This document shows, in pieces, positions 61,605 through 64,000 of a DNA stretch of 64,000 nt. Numbering within the stretch: the first letter of the stretch is position 1; each line of letters opens with the position of its first letter. The stretch comes from Cryobacterium sp. PH31-AA6. Lineage in GTDB: Bacteria; Actinomycetota; Actinomycetes; Actinomycetales; Microbacteriaceae. A program made the translations under genes and the position numbers. The stretch lies in NCBI RefSeq assembly GCF_030063195.1, contig NZ_JASISS010000005.1, forward strand, positions 1 to 64,000, written 5' to 3'. The notes under the pieces are model-generated. The model was not told where the DNA came from and did no database searches. It was given only the letters and a program-made list of their open reading frames with translations.

Positions 61605-62228
61605 ATGAAGCTTCAAGTAGCCATGGACGTGCTCACCACGGATGCCGCCCTCGCGCTGGCCGCCCAGGTCGCGCCGCACGTGGACATCATCGAACTCGGC
61701 ACCCCGTTGATCAAGGCGGAAGGCCTGCGTGCCGTGACCGCCATCAAGGCGGCGCACCCGGATAAGACGGTCTTCGCCGACCTCAAGACCATGGATGCCG
61801 GGGAACTCGAGGCGGACCTGGCCTTCACGGCCGGCGCCGATCTGGTGACCGTGCTCGGGGCGGCCGGTGACAGCACCATCGCCGGGGCGGTCGCCGCGGC
61901 GCGGAAGCACGGCAAGAGAGTCGTCGTCGACCTGATCGGGGTCGCCGACAAGGTGACCCGCGCCCGAGAGGTCACCGAACTCGGCGCCGCGTTCGTTGAG
62001 ATGCACGCCGGCCTCGACGAGCAGGCCGAGCCCGGCTTCTCTCTGGCGACGCTGCTCAACCAGGGCGAGACGGCCCGGGTGCCGTTCTCGCTGGCCGGCG
62101 GAGTGAGCGTTGCGACGATCGCGTCCGTGCAGCGGGCCGGCGCATCGGTAGCCGTCGCGGGCGGCGCGATCTACGGCGCCCAGGACCCGGCGGCCGCTGC
62201 CCAGGCCCTGCGCGCGGCGATCATCTAA
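61605..62228 (+). CDS. hxlA: 3-hexulose-6-phosphate synthase
   Basis: This 207-residue TIM-barrel lyase starts Q-V-A-M-D-V-L and has I-I-E-L-G-T-P-L-I-K-A-E-G, F-A-D-L-K-T-M-D-A-G-E-L-E (the catalytic Asp-x-Lys-x-x-Asp set), D-L-I-G-V-A-D-K and G-G-V. It joins formaldehyde to ribulose 5-phosphate. AAAGAAGA lies before the ATG. With hxlB it makes a complete RuMP entry; no methanol or methylamine dehydrogenase is in the window, so a detoxification role is likely. Confidence 0.94.
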   Translation: MKLQVAMDVLTTDAALALAAQVAPHVDIIELGTPLIKAEGLRAVTAIKAAHPDKTVFADLKTMDAGELEADLAFTAGADLVTVLGAAGDSTIAGAVAAARKHGKRVVVDLIGVADKVTRAREVTELGAAFVEMHAGLDEQAEPGFSLATLLNQGETARVPFSLAGGVSVATIASVQRAGASVAVAGGAIYGAQDPAAAAQALRAAII

Positions 62229-62256
62229 GCCTCGCGCGCACCGAGTGCGAGGTGGG

Positions 62257-62925
62257 TCAGCCGAGCAGGAGCCTGGTGAGCTGGTCGACCGAGTAGACGG
62301 TCGCGGTCGCCGCGACGGCCTCGGCGGGGGAGCCGTAGCCCCACTCGACGAGGATGGTGGGAACGCCGTGGGCGGCGGCACCCTCGGCGTCGTAGCTGCG
62401 GTCGCCGACCATGACCGGGGTCGCGAGGTCGGCGCCGACGGCGCCGAGGCGGTTCAGCGCCTCCGCCACGATGTCGGCCTTTGAGCTCCGCGTCTCCGTG
62501 TCGGACGCGCCGACCATGACCGTGAAGTACTTGGCGAGGTCGAAGTGCTCGAGGATCGCGACCGCGCTGTGTTCCGGCTTGCTCGTGGCCAGGGCCAGGG
62601 GAATCTTCGCCTCGTGGATGCGCTCGAGCAGGCCGGCCACGCCGGGGTACACGGCCGTGTCGAGCATGTTCTCGCCGTGATAATCGGCCCGGTAGACGGC
62701 GAGGGCCTCGAGGGCTTCGTCCGGCGTCATTCCGCCGTACTCACGGAAGGCCGCAAGCAGGGGCGGGCCCACGTAGGCGAGGAGCTCGGCGGCCGGCGGA
62801 ACCGGGCGGCCGAGGAGGGCGAAGGTGCGGGCCAGGGAGTTGGTGATGGCCGGGGCGGAATCGGTGATCGTTCCGTCGAGGTCAAAAAGGATGGCACTCC
62901 AGGTGCGCGTCAATGTCGAATTCAC
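62257..62925 (-). CDS. HAD family phosphatase (phosphoglycolate phosphatase-like)
   Basis: This 222-residue HAD hydrolase has F-D-L-D-G-T-I-T-D-S near residue 14, the Thr/Ser motif A-T-S-K-P-E-H, the Lys in T-R-S-S-K-A-D-I-V, and V-M-V-G-D-R-S-Y-D. These fit the Gph/PGP group. The start is a GTG. It is convergent with hxlA with 28 bp between them. The substrate is not assigned. Confidence 0.87.
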   Translation of the reverse strand: MNSTLTRTWSAILFDLDGTITDSAPAITNSLARTFALLGRPVPPAAELLAYVGPPLLAAFREYGGMTPDEALEALAVYRADYHGENMLDTAVYPGVAGLLERIHEAKIPLALATSKPEHSAVAILEHFDLAKYFTVMVGASDTETRSSKADIVAEALNRLGAVGADLATPVMVGDRSYDAEGAAAHGVPTILVEWGYGSPAEAVAATATVYSVDQLTRLLLG

Positions 62926-63062
62926 TCGCCCATCCTAGGCGGCGCGGCCGCACAAGTGCACACCAAAAAAGGAAAGCTCAATTTTATTCTGGAATTTCCG
63001 TGACCGCCAGCCTCTTGTGCGGTGAGTCCTGGTTCTGCTAGAGAGCGGTCAGGCCCTCGGGC

Positions 63063-63758
63063 CTAGAACAATTTGGACTGGGTGTCGTCGAGACCGCGCA
63101 TGGCGTCGTAGTCCAGCACCAGGCACCGGATGCCGCGGTCCTCGGCGAGCATCCGCGCCTGGGGCTTGATGATTTGCGCCGCGAACACGCCGGCCACGGG
63201 GGCAAGGTGCGGGTCCCGGTTCATCAGCTCGAGGTACCGGGTCAGCTGCTCGACGCCGTCGATGTCGCCGCGGCGCTTGAGTTCGACCGCGACCGATCCG
63301 CCCGCGGCGTCCCTGGCCAGGATGTCGACCGGGCCGATCGCCGTCATGTATTCGCGACGCACGAGGGTGTGGCCGTCGCCCAGCAGATGGATGTGCTCGG
63401 CCAGGAGTTTCTGCAGGTGCGCCTCGACGCCGTCCTTGATCAGGCCAGGGTCGATTCCCAGCTCGTGGGCCGAATCGTGCAGCACCTCGTAGATGCTGAC
63501 GATGAGCTGGTCGGCGGTCTTGGCGTGGGTGACCGTCCAGACCTCGGTGACTCCGGCATCCGTCTGGTCGTCATCGGGCTCGGCGACGGCGAGGGCGCAG
63601 GGCGGGCTCATCCAGTTCAGCGGCTTGTACGAGCCTCCGTCGGAGTGCACGAGCACGCTGCCGTCCGACTTGATCATCAGCAGCCGGGTGGCCAGCGGCA
63701 GATGTGCGCTGAGCCTTCCGGCGTAGTCAACGGAGCATTGGGCAATTACGAGGCGCAC
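63063..63758 (-). CDS. nucS: Mismatch endonuclease NucS (EndoMS)
   Basis: This 231-residue nuclease opens with [16 protein letters not shown] and has the catalytic core G-P-V-D-I-L-A-R-D and A-V-E-L-K-R-R-G near residues 160-178. The C-terminal D-D-T-Q-S-K-L-F is a sliding-clamp-binding Q-x-x-L-F type tail. NucS replaces MutS/MutL in actinobacteria. The start is a GTG. This gene is a good lineage marker. Confidence 0.94.
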   Translation of the reverse strand: MRLVIAQCSVDYAGRLSAHLPLATRLLMIKSDGSVLVHSDGGSYKPLNWMSPPCALAVAEPDDDQTDAGVTEVWTVTHAKTADQLIVSIYEVLHDSAHELGIDPGLIKDGVEAHLQKLLAEHIHLLGDGHTLVRREYMTAIGPVDILARDAAGGSVAVELKRRGDIDGVEQLTRYLELMNRDPHLAPVAGVFAAQIIKPQARMLAEDRGIRCLVLDYDAMRGLDDTQSKLF

Positions 63759-63784
63759 CCGTTGAGCCTAACCGGAGACGTGGC

Positions 63785-64000
63785 CTAACCGGAGACGTGG
63801 CGGGTTTCGCGCGCAGCCGGCGCGGCCAGCCCGGCGAGCACCATCAGCCCCAGGATGAGGAACAGCGCGTTGAGGATGCCCCAGGACTGGCCGAGAATCC
63901 CCAACACGGGCGGGCCGACCAGGAACGCGAAATAGCCGATCATGGCGACCGCGCTCACCCGCGCGGCGGCGTTCTTGGTGTCGTCGGCGGCGGCGGACAT
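63785..64000 (-). CDS. C-terminal part of an MFS transporter (cut by the window edge)
   Basis: Seventy-one residues with two hydrophobic helices read A-M-I-G-Y-F-A-F-L-V-G-P-P-V-L-G-I-L and L-F-L-I-L-G-L-M-V-L, which resemble the end of a YbjJ-like major facilitator protein. The frame runs off the window at 64000, so the ATG there is probably internal. It ends 26 bp before the nucS start on the same strand and may be co-transcribed with it. Confidence 0.7.
   Translation of the reverse strand: MSAAADDTKNAAARVSAVAMIGYFAFLVGPPVLGILGQSWGILNALFLILGLMVLAGLAAPAARETRHVSG

Noticed and set aside
1..64000. tRNA, rRNA, CRISPR, insertion sequence or prophage features
   Set aside because: Intergenic gaps show no cloverleaf-type sequence, no spaced direct repeats of CRISPR type, and no transposase or integrase motifs in any supported frame.

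Overview
The window is one contiguous stretch of a high-GC actinobacterial chromosome. Codon third positions are strongly G/C, GTG and TTG starts are common, and genes often overlap by 4 bp (ATGA, GTGA, TTGA). Marker content (coproporphyrin-type heme genes with a cysteine-tailed ferrochelatase, NucS mismatch endonuclease, DUF6510, a guanidine-III riboswitch, RuMP genes hxlAB) fits the order Micrococcales, most likely Microbacteriaceae. The family assignment is inference from gene content. I see no rRNA, tRNA, CRISPR array, insertion sequence or prophage. It reads as ordinary accessory and metabolic chromosome.

Layout. 1-3.0 kb: end of an upstream gene, then a three-gene sugar ABC importer. 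3.0-9.1 kb: a PhzF-like enzyme; a Moco/FAD/zinc-ribbon redox operon; a GH65 phosphorylase with a beta-phosphoglucomutase-type HAD. 9.5-14.3 kb: an epimerase, then a heme operon (coproporphyrinogen oxidase, radical SAM/SPASM protein, ferrochelatase). 14.4-21.4 kb: a LolA-like exported protein with an ABC-2 exporter, a NERD protein, a zinc-ribbon protein, a TauE-like permease and a 3-hydroxyisobutyrate dehydrogenase. 21.5-27.3 kb: a leftward copper/sulfur cluster (multicopper oxidase, SHOCT protein, cysteine-desulfurase-like enzyme, membrane thioredoxin-fold protein, lipoproteins). 27.4-30.5 kb: gluconate kinase, permease and GntR/FadR regulator around a perfect palindrome. 30.5-41.2 kb: a GNAT-AAA+ fusion, a UvrA2-like protein, two paralogous microproteins, a cupin regulator, an MFS-thioesterase fusion, and an ArsR-led SRPBCC operon. 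41.4-47.7 kb: a universal stress protein, arsD-arsA, a dienelactone hydrolase-like protein, a beta-glucoside PTS, and a guanidinium exporter behind a guanidine-III riboswitch. 47.7-50.4 kb: an SDR, a gene remnant, a dehalogenase and small genes. 50.6-55.8 kb: betT-betB-betA for choline uptake and oxidation to glycine betaine. 55.8-64 kb: DUF2254 and MFS proteins, DUF2892 behind a CsoR-type operator, a methyltransferase, a sensor-LuxR fusion divergent from hxlB-hxlA, a HAD phosphatase, NucS, and the end of an MFS gene.

How the parts work together. Several units are self-contained metabolic modules with a local switch: gluconate (palindrome plus GntR), RuMP (inverted repeat plus LuxR fusion), guanidine (riboswitch plus SMR pump), beta-glucosides (LacI-like operator). 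Two loci 33 kb apart carry nearly the same 18-bp CsoR-type operator overlapping the -10 box, which ties the multicopper oxidase/desulfurase operon and the DUF2892 unit into one inferred copper or persulfide regulon. The least expected items are the radical SAM protein inside the heme operon, two multi-domain fusions (MFS-double-hotdog and GNAT-AAA+), the paired microproteins, and the desulfurase/membrane-thioredoxin pair behind the copper oxidase.
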